This document shows, piece by piece, positions 35,857-45,508 of a DNA stretch of 64,000 nucleotides. The notes under the pieces were generated by a model, which saw only the letters and a list, made by a program, of their open reading frames with translations, did no database searches and had not been told where the DNA came from. Where the stretch lies: assembly GCF_004792515.1 (NCBI RefSeq), contig NZ_CP038865.1, positions 1,744,501 to 1,808,500 of the forward strand. The letters are read 5' to 3'. The position numbers and the translations under genes were made by a program. Each line of letters starts with the position of its first letter. Position 1 is the stretch's first letter. The DNA is from Vagococcus xieshaowenii. GTDB lineage: Bacteria; Bacillota; Bacilli; Lactobacillales; Vagococcaceae.

Positions 35857-36963
35857 TTAGTCCTCCTCTTGCTCGTCATAACTTTCTAGACGGGCATCGA
35901 ATTCTTCTTCTGTTTCACCAAAACGCATCACGTGAATGTCTTCTGGCTCAAAGTATAACCCGACTTCTTCACCTTCTGTTGCTTTACGCGTTGAATGTAC
36001 TACCCACTCATTCCCATCCTCGTCATAACAAACAATTTCATAATGAACGCCACGGAATAGTTGCGTATCAACTTTAACTTTTAATTTACCTTTTTCAGTC
36101 GTCGTGATAAAAATATCTTCAGGACGTAACACTACTTCTACTGGCTCATTTTTGCGCATCCCGCTATCGGCACATTCGAATTCTTTGCCGACAAATTCTA
36201 CTAAGTTGTCCTCTTTCATAATTGCTTCAACAATATTACTTTCACCGATAAAGTCCGCCACATAACGGTTAATCGGTTCATCATAAATATCAACAGGTGA
36301 GCCACTTTGAACGATTTCCCCTTTATTCATAACAAAAATCTCATCACTCATCGCTAACGCTTCTTCTTGATCATGAGTAACAAAAATAAAGGTGATGCCT
36401 AAACGTTTTTGTAATTCACGTAATTCATATTGCATGTCTGTACGTAATTTTAAATCTAGTGCTGATAACGGCTCATCTAATAATAGCACTTCTGGTTCAT
36501 TGGCTAACGCTCGAGCAATAGCCACACGTTGGCGTTGTCCGCCAGACATTTCACTGATTTCACGATTCTCAAAACCAGTCAATTGAACCATTTTTAATAC
36601 TTCTGTGACTTTTGCTTCAATCTCTTTTTTCGGCATTTTCTTCAAGCTCAAGCCAAACGCGATATTGTCAAATACATTCAAATGTGGAAATAATGCATAA
36701 TCCTGAAAAACAGTATTTACTTTACGTTTATTAGCTGGAATATCGTTGACACGCTTGCCTTCTAAACGGATATCTCCTGTATCTGCTTCAATAAACCCTG
36801 CAATCAAGCGTAAAATGGTCGTTTTACCACAACCAGATGGGCCTAATAGCGTATAAAATTTCCCTTGCTCAATATCAAAACTCACATCTTTTAAAACGAC
36901 TTGCCCATCATATTCTTTACGGACATTATGAAAAGTAATAATGTTATTTGACACGTTTTCCAA
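35857..36963 (-). CDS. potA: Spermidine/putrescine ABC transporter ATP-binding protein PotA
   Basis: 368 residues. Walker [10 protein letters not shown] (about 41-49), Q-loop [10 protein letters not shown], signature EMSGGQRQR (Met for the usual Leu), Walker [12 protein letters not shown] and the H-loop [13 protein letters not shown] are intact. The C-terminal third is the TOBE regulatory domain ([10 protein letters not shown]...). The tail is very acidic. It lies 9 bp after the cupin regulator. Confidence 0.97.
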   Translation of the reverse strand: MENVSNNIITFHNVRKEYDGQVVLKDVSFDIEQGKFYTLLGPSGCGKTTILRLIAGFIEADTGDIRLEGKRVNDIPANKRKVNTVFQDYALFPHLNVFDNIAFGLSLKKMPKKEIEAKVTEVLKMVQLTGFENREISEMSGGQRQRVAIARALANEPEVLLLDEPLSALDLKLRTDMQYELRELQKRLGITFIFVTHDQEEALAMSDEIFVMNKGEIVQSGSPVDIYDEPINRYVADFIGESNIVEAIMKEDNLVEFVGKEFECADSGMRKNEPVEVVLRPEDIFITTTEKGKLKVKVDTQLFRGVHYEIVCYDEDGNEWVVHSTRKATEGEEVGLYFEPEDIHVMRFGETEEEFDARLESYDEQEED

Positions 36964-36972
36964 CCTCTTTTC

Positions 36973-37515
36973 TTATAAATAGGAATCTGTCGCAACTAAT
37001 AGTAAGCGGCTCGTTCCTTGATAATTATTTTTAATTTGGTGCGTTTCTGTTGCTTGATAATAAATGGTTTCACCTTCACGTGCATAATAACGACGTAGCC
37101 CAATTTCAATACATACCTCGCCTTCCATTACATAAGCAAAGGTATCTGAAAGCGATGGATCAAATGCTTTATACTCCCCATGCTCTGACAATGTTAAAAA
37201 AATCGGCTCCATATCATTTTCATTCGATTCTGGTACTAACCATTCAATCTGATATTTTTTGTCTTCATCAACAAATGATGTGCGATCTTCTTCTTTATAA
37301 ACAACCGTTTGTTCCCCTTGTTCTTCATTAAAGAACGTTTGTGGGGTTGATCCTAATACTTCTAATAGCGTAAAAAAAGTTTCCATAGAAGGCGAACTTA
37401 GATCGCGTTCTAGTTGACTAATATAGCCTTTCGTCAAATCGGTTCGTTCCCCTAGCTCCTCTTGGGTTAAACCTTTTTGAACACGAAGATTTTTTATTTT
37501 TTGGCCAATCTCCAT
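36973..37515 (-). CDS. XRE-family regulator with cupin domain (polyamine operon regulator)
   Basis: 180 residues. HTH_3 domain (about 4-58, KGLTQEELGERTDLTKGYISQ) joined to a C-terminal cupin (about 105-178, VMEGEVCIEIG...). This is the PuuR-like layout that senses polyamines or related ligands. First gene of the pot operon, so it probably controls that operon and itself. GGAGG precedes ATG 37515. Three ACTAAACTT-like half-sites lie in its leader. Confidence 0.92.
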   Translation of the reverse strand: MEIGQKIKNLRVQKGLTQEELGERTDLTKGYISQLERDLSSPSMETFFTLLEVLGSTPQTFFNEEQGEQTVVYKEEDRTSFVDEDKKYQIEWLVPESNENDMEPIFLTLSEHGEYKAFDPSLSDTFAYVMEGEVCIEIGLRRYYAREGETIYYQATETHQIKNNYQGTSRLLLVATDSYL

Positions 37516-37550
37516 GATAACTCCTCCATTTCCTCCAAAAGTTAAGTGAT

Positions 37551-37590
37551 ACTAAACTTCAACTGACAAAAGTTTGCTAAAACTAAACTT
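37551..37590 (-). promoter_or_regulatory. Candidate operator of the pot-operon regulator
   Basis: Half-sites ACTAAACTT at 37551-37559 and 37582-37590 are direct repeats 31 bp apart (three helical turns), with an inverted-like AAGTTTGCT between them (37570-37578). They lie between the promoter and the start codon, where a bound repressor would block transcription. Confidence 0.5.
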
Positions 37591-37608
37591 CGTGTTTACA
37601 ATAAGATG

Positions 37609-37637
37609 ATTATACAAGGGTATTGACTATTTTTCAA
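37609..37637 (-). promoter_or_regulatory. Promoter of the pot operon
   Basis: Reading leftward, -35 TTGAAA (37632-37637) and consensus -10 TATAAT (37609-37614) with exactly 17 bp between. The start point would be near 37602. Confidence 0.75.
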
Positions 37638-37717
37638 TCGAAAAAACATTCTGGACTCGCTTTTTTTATTTTTTTTTCATATACTAAACATACTAAGAAT
37701 AGAAACGAGGACAGATC

Positions 37718-38728
37718 ATGATATATACTTGTTTGGAGTATCAAAAGGACGAGCTTTCCGGAAAAATAACACCTGTCTTATCAGAAAAAGATGTAACCGT
37801 TTTAAAAGACGGCGAGGTACAAATCAACGTGCATTATTCTAGCGTTAATTTTAAAGATGCTTTAGCCTCTGATCATGCGAAGAATGGTGTGGTTGCTCAT
37901 TATCCATTAGTGGGTGGTATTGATTTAAGTGGGGAAGTAACCCTCTCAAAGGACGAACGATTTAATGTTGGCGATAAAGTAGTTGTAACAGGTTATGGCT
38001 TAGGTGTCTCTCATCCAGGTGGCTACAGCGAAATCGCTCAAGTGCCTGGGGATTGGGTGACCAAATTACCAGATGCGCTTACAACAAAAGAAGCCATGAT
38101 ATATGGGACAGCCGGACTCACAGCGGCTCTTTCAGTTGATGCATTACTAAACAACGGGCTAACTAATAAATCCGATGCACGCATTCTTGTCACCGGAGCA
38201 ACAGGTGGCGTTGGCAGCACGAGTATTGCCATTCTCCACAAATTGGGCTATCACAATATCACTGCACTCTCTCGCAAAAAAGGAGCCCAAGACGATTATT
38301 TAACGCGCATCGGTGCCTCTAAAATAATCACTATCGAAGACCTAACACCTGAAAAAGTCCGTCCTCTAATGAAACAACAATTCGACTTTATTTTGGATGC
38401 AGTAGGTGGTGAACAACTAGGTATTCTACTTCCCCAACTTGCATATGGTGGCTGTATCACAGTATGTGGTAACGCGGGTGGTATTAAACTAAACACAACC
38501 GTGCTGCCTTTCATTCTGCGTGGCATCTCGATGATAGGTATTGATTCAGTGAATATACCCGCTGAGCATCGTGAACAATTGTGGCATCGCTTATCAAACC
38601 AGATGAAGCCTCCTCACTTAAACGAACTAATTAAAGCGACTGTTTCACTATCAGAACTTCCTCAAACATTCCAACAATTATTAGTTGGCACAATAGTAGG
38701 TCGTTATTTAGTTAAACTAAAGGATTAA
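37718..38728 (+). CDS. Zinc-independent MDR oxidoreductase, YhdH/AcuI family
   Basis: 336 residues. GroES-like N-terminal domain (YSSVNFKDALAS, GGIDLSGEV) and NADPH-binding Rossmann domain with VTGATGGVGSTSIAILHKLGY (near 150-170). The family reduces acryloyl-CoA or quinone-like enones with NADPH. The structural-zinc cysteines of classical alcohol dehydrogenases are missing, as expected. Single gene with its own terminator. Confidence 0.92.
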   Translation: MIYTCLEYQKDELSGKITPVLSEKDVTVLKDGEVQINVHYSSVNFKDALASDHAKNGVVAHYPLVGGIDLSGEVTLSKDERFNVGDKVVVTGYGLGVSHPGGYSEIAQVPGDWVTKLPDALTTKEAMIYGTAGLTAALSVDALLNNGLTNKSDARILVTGATGGVGSTSIAILHKLGYHNITALSRKKGAQDDYLTRIGASKIITIEDLTPEKVRPLMKQQFDFILDAVGGEQLGILLPQLAYGGCITVCGNAGGIKLNTTVLPFILRGISMIGIDSVNIPAEHREQLWHRLSNQMKPPHLNELIKATVSLSELPQTFQQLLVGTIVGRYLVKLKD

Positions 38729-38737
38729 TTTAATACC

Positions 38738-38770
38738 AAAAGACGCTTACATAAGCGTCTTTTTAATTTT
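38738..38770 (+). terminator. Terminator of the YhdH-type gene
   Basis: Stem AAAAGACGCTT/AAGCGTCTTTT with loop ACAT (38738-38763), then TTAATTTTT. Confidence 0.88.
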
Positions 38771-38845
38771 TACTCAAGAAATTATCACTCACATTGTTCT
38801 GTCGTTCAAATAATGTTATTATTTAGAAACAAAAAGGAGGGCTAT

Positions 38846-39871
38846 ATGTCAATTTATCAAAAGTTTATTGAAAACATTAAATTAAGACGTTTCGTCATTT
38901 TATTTAGCATAATTTTGTTGCTCTATATTACCCGCTCGTTTATTAGTTACATCTTATTCACATTTATTTTCACGTATTTATTTTTATCTATGAAAAAAAT
39001 CATTACAAAACGAGTACCTATTCCACCGAAAATCGTGATCTCTGTTTTGTATAGTTTAGTCGTCTTTTTTCTTTATATTGCATTGACTAAATATGTGCCT
39101 ATTATTATTAATCAGTCTGTTCATTTAATTGAAACGATCAGTGATTTCTATGCAAACGATCAGACCATTAAACATAATAATGTGACCGCTTGGATAATGA
39201 ACTACTTGAACGAACATAATATTTTTGAGCAGCTTCAAAAAAGCACCTTCGTTATTTTTGATTATTTAACAAGTGTTGGACATTTTACGTTTAAGTTTGT
39301 CATGTCATTTGTATTAAGTTTTTTCTATTGTATCGAAGAAGAACGTATGAAAAATTTCTCAAAAAACTTTCTAACTAGCGATTTGGGTTGGTTATTTGAA
39401 GATATCTTATATTTTGCCAAGAAATTTATTGGGACTTTTGGTGTGGTGATTGAAGCACAGCTATTTATCGCCATATGCAACACCGTTCTAATGATTATCC
39501 CAATGATGCTATTAGGATACGGACAAATTCCTAGTTTGATTTTAATGATTTTCTTGATGAGTTTAGTCCCTGTTGCAGGTGCCATCATTTCAACGATCCC
39601 CTTAAGTTTTATTGCGTATTATCAAGGGGGCGTCGACTATGTCTTCTATATGATTTTAATGATTATTATTATTCATTTATTTGAATCTTATTTTCTAAAC
39701 CCTAAATTCATGTCAAACAGAACACATTTACCTACATTTTATACTTTTGTTATTTTAGTTATTAGTGAACAAGTCTTTGGTATTTGGGGACTGATTGTCG
39801 GAATTCCTATTTTCGTATTCTTTTTAGATATTATTAACGTTACTAGGTCTAGTATAAAAAAAGAGACTTAA
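38846..39871 (+). CDS. AI-2E family membrane transporter
   Basis: 341 residues with about eight hydrophobic segments. The C-terminal stretch SLVPVAGAIISTIPLSFIAY followed by NPKFMSNRTHLPTFYTFVIL and FGIWGLIVGIPIFVFF is diagnostic of the AI-2E exporter superfamily (PF01594). Members include TqsA and sodium/proton antiporters, so the substrate is open. The start at 38846 follows AAGGAGG; an upstream ATG in frame has none. Single gene. Confidence 0.88.
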   Translation: MSIYQKFIENIKLRRFVILFSIILLLYITRSFISYILFTFIFTYLFLSMKKIITKRVPIPPKIVISVLYSLVVFFLYIALTKYVPIIINQSVHLIETISDFYANDQTIKHNNVTAWIMNYLNEHNIFEQLQKSTFVIFDYLTSVGHFTFKFVMSFVLSFFYCIEEERMKNFSKNFLTSDLGWLFEDILYFAKKFIGTFGVVIEAQLFIAICNTVLMIIPMMLLGYGQIPSLILMIFLMSLVPVAGAIISTIPLSFIAYYQGGVDYVFYMILMIIIIHLFESYFLNPKFMSNRTHLPTFYTFVILVISEQVFGIWGLIVGIPIFVFFLDIINVTRSSIKKET

Positions 39872-39900
39872 CACCTTAAAATGACAAATTATTAATTAAT

Positions 39901-39943
39901 AAAAACAACCAATTGCCATATTAGATGGCAATTGGTTGTTTTT
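39901..39943 (+). terminator. Terminator after the AI-2E transporter gene
   Basis: A perfect 19-bp stem with left arm AAAAACAACCAATTGCCAT, loop ATTAG, T-run at the end. Confidence 0.9.
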
Positions 39944-39996
39944 TAATATACATTATATATATGGTATGATTAATATAATAAGGAGGCTCGGAAATT

Positions 39997-41931
39997 ATGA
40001 AACACTTATTGCAAGAACGTATAAATAAGATGCTTATGATGATTTATGAAAATGATGTTATCCCCCTCAAAGATATTATGATGAAATTTAATATCTCCGA
40101 CAGAACCGTAAGAAATGATATTAAAGAGTTAAATGAGTATTTAAGTCCTTATGGAGCAAAAATTATCCTATTAAGAAAAAAAGGCTATACCATTGAATCA
40201 AAACAATCTTTAGATACTCTTTATCACGATATTAGTCAATATGAACAACTCAATTTATCTATTGACTCATTAGAGAATCGTGTTTTTTTAGTTATCACTT
40301 ATTTGTTGAGCAAAAAAACATATGCGTCAGCTAATGAACTATGTCGTGTCGTGTACGTAAGTCCATCTACTATGACAAGTTATTTACGTTCGATTAAAGA
40401 AAGCATCCAACCGTTTAAATTAAAACTTATTTCTAAAAATAATGCTGGGTATAAAATATCTGGATCTGAGAAAAATATTAGACGTTACATAATTGAACGC
40501 TTAATTAATAAAAATGACCCCAACTATATGACCACGTTTTCCGCCTTTGAAGTCAAACTTCTTGAACACGTTGATTTAGAAATGCTTTATACAACTAGCT
40601 TAACGTTTTTCCCACCTGAAACTTATCCATTTAGTGACTATTCAAGAAAAAATTTTATTATTCAACTGGCTATTATGATGAATCGATTAATTCAGGGTCA
40701 TTTTCTTAGCACTTCACCTGAAGAAAAAATTCTCACAAATTTTAGCAATCATTCCCTAACTCACTTTCTTAATGAACTAGAAGAACAGTACCAAATTACC
40801 ATTGGAAAAGATGATCGTCACTGGCTACTTTCTAAATTATTACCAGAATTGATGACCGTAAAGGACCATCATTCTGATAGTACACCATTTTCCGTCTTAG
40901 TAACTGAATTTCTTAAAACGATTAAAAAACAGTCGCAATTAAATTTCACATCTGATAAGTTATTAATTAATGATTTAAACAATCACTTCTCTAGGTATTT
41001 ACCTATTAAATCTAACAACCTGAACAAACCGAATCCACTATTACCTTTTATTAAAAAAAGATACGCTTACGCCTATAAAATTTGTACAGACGCAGTTAAA
41101 GGTCTTTCTTCATTTGATAGATTTAAGTTGAATGAACATGATATTGGTTACTTAGCTCTTCATATCACTACTGCACTTGAACGTCGAAGAAAAGTATCGC
41201 CACCTAAAATCAACATTATAATTCTTTGTAGCCAAGGCTTTTCTACTAGTCGCTTAATTGAGACGAAAATAAAACAATACTTTTCAGATCGAATAGAAAT
41301 CACCAATACGTTATCTTATGCCGAATTCAAATCTAGACCTCCCGATACTACCGACTTAATCGTCTCTACTGTCCCTATAAAATGTTCAAATATTCCTGTT
41401 TTTTATTTTGATTTGTTACATTTAAATAAAAGTCTAGCATTGTTAGAAGAGCAATTAAATAAACAAACCAAACAACAAGACGTATTGAATCATTTATTTC
41501 ATCCGGCTGATTTTTTTTATGTCACAAAATATTTTTCAAAGGCAAAAAGCATCTATTATTTATTGGAAAACTACTTGTCTAATAAGTCCGAAGCCAAACG
41601 TATGGCACACATTATGATGGCTAGAGAAAATACTAATCCGACAAATATCAGCTCGTTCCTTGCTATCCCGCACATTATGGATGACACATTTGAAAAATCA
41701 AAGATTTTGACCTTAATAACAGACCAACCTATTAAATGGGATAGCCAAAATACTGTCAATGTGGTGTTTATGATGTTAATTTCCAATAAAGATTCCTCAC
41801 TAATTCAAACATTTATGGAATGGATAAACAACCTATTAGCGAATCATTCCATGCAAGAACAACTTAGCTATTGCCAAACATTCGACGACTTTCTTGACGT
41901 CCTAAGAGAACATCAAGAAAAGGATCTGTGA
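39997..41931 (+). CDS. PTS-regulated transcriptional activator with PRD, EIIB-like and EIIA-like domains
   Basis: 644 residues. Two N-terminal HTH regions (about 5-60, FNISDRTVRNDIKELNEYL; and about 88-150), PRD region(s) up to about 395 (NEHDIGYLALHITTALERR), an EIIB-like domain from 405 with the phosphorylatable Cys in IILCSQGFSTSRL, and an EIIA(Fru/Mtl)-like domain with His559 in LAIPHIMDD. This is the LicR/MtlR layout, in which PTS proteins phosphorylate the regulator according to sugar supply. No PTS operon adjoins it, so its target is not in view. The terminator stem overlaps its stop codon. Confidence 0.9.
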   Translation: MKHLLQERINKMLMMIYENDVIPLKDIMMKFNISDRTVRNDIKELNEYLSPYGAKIILLRKKGYTIESKQSLDTLYHDISQYEQLNLSIDSLENRVFLVITYLLSKKTYASANELCRVVYVSPSTMTSYLRSIKESIQPFKLKLISKNNAGYKISGSEKNIRRYIIERLINKNDPNYMTTFSAFEVKLLEHVDLEMLYTTSLTFFPPETYPFSDYSRKNFIIQLAIMMNRLIQGHFLSTSPEEKILTNFSNHSLTHFLNELEEQYQITIGKDDRHWLLSKLLPELMTVKDHHSDSTPFSVLVTEFLKTIKKQSQLNFTSDKLLINDLNNHFSRYLPIKSNNLNKPNPLLPFIKKRYAYAYKICTDAVKGLSSFDRFKLNEHDIGYLALHITTALERRRKVSPPKINIIILCSQGFSTSRLIETKIKQYFSDRIEITNTLSYAEFKSRPPDTTDLIVSTVPIKCSNIPVFYFDLLHLNKSLALLEEQLNKQTKQQDVLNHLFHPADFFYVTKYFSKAKSIYYLLENYLSNKSEAKRMAHIMMARENTNPTNISSFLAIPHIMDDTFEKSKILTLITDQPIKWDSQNTVNVVFMMLISNKDSSLIQTFMEWINNLLANHSMQEQLSYCQTFDDFLDVLREHQEKDL

Positions 41932-41953
41932 CAAACATTAGTCACAGATCCTT
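41920..41953 (+). terminator. Terminator of the PRD regulator gene
   Basis: A perfect 13-bp stem AAGGATCTGTGAC/GTCACAGATCCTT with the TGA stop inside the left arm. The following tract (CGTTCTT) is a poor U-run. Confidence 0.65.
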
Positions 41954-42000
41954 CGTTCTTGAAGCCAAACGCTTTTGTCATAATCTCTTTTTCATACTTT

Positions 42001-42465
42001 CTAGTTAAGTGTTGCTACTAGTTCATTGGCACGTCGTTTGCCGTTGGCACCTTGGCCTTCAATGCGTAATGAACGCCCGTCTCCTTCATAATTCAAGAAA
42101 ACTTCTATATAGTCAATCGGCAATTCATCTCGTAAATTATTGCCCCACTCCATAATAACCACACCATCTTGTTCAAAGTATTCTTCTAAGCCAAAACTTT
42201 CACCCTCGCCTTGGCCTAAACGATAAACATCCATATGATAAAGTGGTAAACGTCCGTTGGTATATTCCCTCACGATAGTATACGTTGGACTTTTAATCAT
42301 TTGAGTAATGCCAAGTCCTAATGCAATCCCTTTAGTTATCGTCGTTTTACCAGCACCTAATTCACCTGTTAAAACTAGTACGTCACCCGCTTGAAGTTGT
42401 TCACCGATTACCTGACCACCCCTCAACATCTCGTCTTCATTTTTTAAATACTTTTCCATAACCAT
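42001..42465 (-). CDS. tsaE: tRNA threonylcarbamoyladenosine biosynthesis ATPase TsaE
   Basis: 154 residues. Walker A GELGAGKTT (about 34-42), then KSPTYTIVREYTNGRLPLYHMDVYRL and the Walker B-like VVIMEWGN. It drives the TsaBD complex that makes t6A37 on ANN-decoding tRNAs. Relatives with pta upstream of tsaE are common in Lactobacillales; here a terminator separates the two. Confidence 0.95.
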   Translation of the reverse strand: MVMEKYLKNEDEMLRGGQVIGEQLQAGDVLVLTGELGAGKTTITKGIALGLGITQMIKSPTYTIVREYTNGRLPLYHMDVYRLGQGEGESFGLEEYFEQDGVVIMEWGNNLRDELPIDYIEVFLNYEGDGRSLRIEGQGANGKRRANELVATLN

Positions 42466-42592
42466 TCCCTATCCTTATTTAAGATTCACCCTCATTGTAC
42501 CTCAATACAAACCAAAAGGCACTTCTTCTTTTTAGTTAAATTTTAACTAGCATTAACTCTAATCACTCGTTAAAAGGAACTTCTATTAACCA

Positions 42593-42625
42593 AAAATGCC
42601 AACGATTTCACATCGTTGGCATTTT
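42593..42625 (-). terminator. pta terminator
   Basis: AAAATGCCAACGAT/ATCGTTGGCATTTT around a short loop; A/T tracts on both sides. Confidence 0.85.
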
Positions 42626-42662
42626 ATTTATTCTTTGAGTGATTGAACGATTGCTTACTTAA

Positions 42663-43640
42663 TTATTTATCCATTAAATATTGTGCAGCTGTAATAATCG
42701 CTAATTTGTAAACATCTTCTTCGTTACATCCACGAGATAAATCAGAAATAGGTTTGTTTAAGCCTTGTAAGATTGGTCCTACTGCTTCGAACCCACCGAA
42801 ACGTTGCGCAATTTTGTAGCCAATGTTTCCTGATTGAATTTCAGGGAATACATAAACAGTTGCTTTACCAGCAACTTCTGATTCAGGTGCTTTTTGAGCA
42901 CCTACAGATGGTACAAACGCAGCGTCGAATTGTAATTCGCCATCAATTTGGTATTGAGGTGCTAATTCTTGCGCGATTTTTGTTGCTTCAGCAACTTTGG
43001 TTACTTCTTCTGAAGCTGCTGAACCTTTAGTTGAGAAGCTTAACATGGCAACACGTGGTTCGATATCAAACATTTCAGCTGTACGAGCACTTTCAACTGC
43101 AATTTCACCTAATGCTTGTGCATCTGGGTTGATGTTAATTGCACAGTCAGAGAAGACATATTTTTCTTCTCCACGAATCATTAAAAATGCACCACTTGTA
43201 CGGCTAACGCCTGGTTTTGTTTTGATGATTTGTAATGCTGGTCGTACTGTATCACCTGTAGAATGAATTGCGCCACTTACCATGCCGTCTGCGATACCCA
43301 TGTGTACTAACATAGTACCAAAGTAGTTAGGATCTAATAATGTTGTGCGTGCTTGGTCTTCTGTTGCTTTACCGTTACGACGCTCAACAAATGATGCCAC
43401 CATCTCTTCAAATTTGTAGTAAGACGTTGGGTCAATCACTGTTAATTTAGAAGCATCCCAACCATTTTCACTTGCTACTGTATTGATAGCTTCTGGTGAA
43501 CCAACTAATACAGGTTCTACCACTTCATCATTTTTCAAACGAATAGCTGCCCCTAATACACGTACATCTGTTGCTTCTGGGAAAACGATTTTTACATCTT
43601 TACCTTTAACTTTTGCTGTTAGATTAATTAAAATATCCAA
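42663..43640 (-). CDS. pta: Phosphate acetyltransferase
   Basis: About 325 residues. It converts acetyl-CoA and phosphate to acetyl phosphate, the step before acetate kinase in ATP-yielding acetate production. Family segments KIVFPEATDVRVLGAA, GMVSGAIHSTGDTVRPALQ, SDCAININPDAQALGEIA and FPEIQSGNIGYKIAQR are complete. I prefer the TTG at 43640, 8 bp after GGAGG; the in-frame ATG at 43655 lies within the ribosome-site sequence itself. ung is upstream in the same direction. Confidence 0.96.
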   Translation of the reverse strand: MDILINLTAKVKGKDVKIVFPEATDVRVLGAAIRLKNDEVVEPVLVGSPEAINTVASENGWDASKLTVIDPTSYYKFEEMVASFVERRNGKATEDQARTTLLDPNYFGTMLVHMGIADGMVSGAIHSTGDTVRPALQIIKTKPGVSRTSGAFLMIRGEEKYVFSDCAININPDAQALGEIAVESARTAEMFDIEPRVAMLSFSTKGSAASEEVTKVAEATKIAQELAPQYQIDGELQFDAAFVPSVGAQKAPESEVAGKATVYVFPEIQSGNIGYKIAQRFGGFEAVGPILQGLNKPISDLSRGCNEEDVYKLAIITAAQYLMDK

Positions 43641-43793
43641 TTGAATTTCCTCCATTCAGTATTATCTCTTTTTATAATACAACGTATTCAATAAAAAATA
43701 CAGATTTTGATATGGAAATTTAGTCGTTTTAATAAGAATCCTCTATTTTTGCTCATTTTTTAATAAAACAGTTTCATTGCTAAAATATAACAG

Positions 43794-44465
43794 CTAGATT
43801 TCCCAATTAATTGGCGCTTGTCCCCATGATTTTAATTGGTTATTAATAGACGAATAAGGTTTTGATCCAAAGAAACCACGATAAGAAGATAATGGACTTG
43901 GGTGTGGTGCGGTCAAAATGACATGTTTATTTTTATTAATGAAACGTTTTTTAACTTGCGCTTGCTTACCCCATAGTACGAAAATGATAGGCTCTTCTCG
44001 CTCACCTAATTGTCTAATAACTGCATCAGTGAATCGTTCCCAACCTTTACCACTATGTGAATTAGCTTTTCCTGCTTCAACCGTTAACACTGTATTTAAT
44101 AAAAAGACGCCTTGTTGTGCCCAGGAGGTTAAGTTACCATTCTCCCCTAACAATAAAAGGTCTAAATCATCTTCTAATTCTTTAACCATATTTCTTAATG
44201 AAGGTGGACGAGTGACACCTTCTTTCACAGAAAAACTCAGTCCATGGGCTTGATTTTCACCATGATATGGGTCTTGTCCCAAAATTACCACACGAACATC
44301 ATTAAAAGGCGTTAAGTTAAACGCTGTAAATACTTCATCAATTGGCGGATATATGGTAGATGTATCATAAGCGTGTGTCACAAATTGCCATAACTCTTTA
44401 AAATAATCCTGGGATAATTCATCCTCTAAACGTTCTTGCCACTTTTTATCTAACGTAAGTTCCAT
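43794..44465 (-). CDS. ung: Uracil-DNA glycosylase, family 1
   Basis: 223 residues. Active-site GQDPYHGENQAHGLSFSV with the catalytic Asp, the NTVLTVEAGKANSH block, and the HPSPLSSYRGFFGSKP leucine-loop are all present. It removes uracil from DNA. AAAGGACG precedes ATG 44465. Confidence 0.97.
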   Translation of the reverse strand: MELTLDKKWQERLEDELSQDYFKELWQFVTHAYDTSTIYPPIDEVFTAFNLTPFNDVRVVILGQDPYHGENQAHGLSFSVKEGVTRPPSLRNMVKELEDDLDLLLLGENGNLTSWAQQGVFLLNTVLTVEAGKANSHSGKGWERFTDAVIRQLGEREEPIIFVLWGKQAQVKKRFINKNKHVILTAPHPSPLSSYRGFFGSKPYSSINNQLKSWGQAPINWEI

Positions 44466-44622
44466 TAAATCACGTCCTTTCGTTTACTCAAGCATACAAA
44501 ATCATGCGTCATCTTGCAAATGTAGTAAAACACTAACCTTGATGATTTATTGTGCGTTTTTTCGTATGCCTATCTCTTTTATGGTAAAATAGAGGATAAG
44601 AAGACGTTTAGGAGGACATAAT

Positions 44623-45492
44623 ATGATTCAATTAATAGCATCAGATATGGATGGCACTCTTTTAGGCCAAAAAATGGAGGTTTCTGCCGAAAATGTTGCG
44701 GCAATTCGCTATGCTACAGAGCAAGGCGTCAAATTTGTCATTGCAACTGGTCGTAATTACGCAGAAGCTATCACGCCTTTAACCGAAGCAGGAATTGAAT
44801 GCCCTATCATTTCAGCCAATGGCGCTCAAGCGTTTGACGAAACAGGGAATGAATTATTTACGATTGAAATTGCTAAAGAAACAGCTAAAGATATTATGAA
44901 GGCACTAAATCATGACCGTGTATACTATGAGATTTGTACACAAAATAGTGTGTACACCAATAACATGGCAAAACGTGTTGAAAACATGGCGATTCACGTC
45001 GCTCATCAAATTCCTCACTTAACATTCAAAATGGCACTTGCGATGGCTTCAGCACAGCTTCATGAGTTACCAGTAACACCGATTGATAGTTTTGATGAAT
45101 TGATTGATAATCCTGAACATAAAATCTTGAAATTCATTGCCTTTTCACATGATGAAGCAAAAGTGTTAAGTCCTATTCGTGAAGCAATTGAAGCATTAGA
45201 TGATGTCGTCGTTACGTCATCATATCCCAATAATATCGAAATTAATCACCAAAACGCGCAAAAAGGCATTGCGGTAAAACAATTAGCTGACCAATTGAAT
45301 ATCCCCTTAGAACAAGTTATGACAATTGGGGATAATTTCAATGACTTAAGTATGCTAGCTATTGCTGGTGTGAGTTTTGCTATGGGAAATGCTGAACAAG
45401 ATGTCAAAGAAACAGCTAAATATATCACCGATTTAAATACTGAAAGCGGCGTAGGAAAAGCCATTAGACGAGCAATCGACGAAAATTTATAA
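44623..45492 (+). CDS. Cof-type HAD-superfamily phosphatase
   Basis: 289 residues. HAD motif I SDMDGTLL (about 5-12), motif II ATGRN, motif III Lys in NAQKGIAVKQLADQL, and motif IV GDNFNDLSML with GVSFAMGNAEQDVKETA. A C2-type cap sits between. Such enzymes dephosphorylate sugar phosphates, FMN precursors or PLP; substrate unknown. AGGAGG precedes ATG 44623. The LURP-one-like gene follows after 16 bp. Confidence 0.93.
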   Translation: MIQLIASDMDGTLLGQKMEVSAENVAAIRYATEQGVKFVIATGRNYAEAITPLTEAGIECPIISANGAQAFDETGNELFTIEIAKETAKDIMKALNHDRVYYEICTQNSVYTNNMAKRVENMAIHVAHQIPHLTFKMALAMASAQLHELPVTPIDSFDELIDNPEHKILKFIAFSHDEAKVLSPIREAIEALDDVVVTSSYPNNIEINHQNAQKGIAVKQLADQLNIPLEQVMTIGDNFNDLSMLAIAGVSFAMGNAEQDVKETAKYITDLNTESGVGKAIRRAIDENL

Positions 45493-45508
45493 GCTTGAGG
45501 TGAAAAAA

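Noticed and set aside
42773-43266. Plus-strand frames opposite pta
   Set aside because: Low-complexity Leu/Gln-rich translations that mirror pta codon usage; no ribosome sites.
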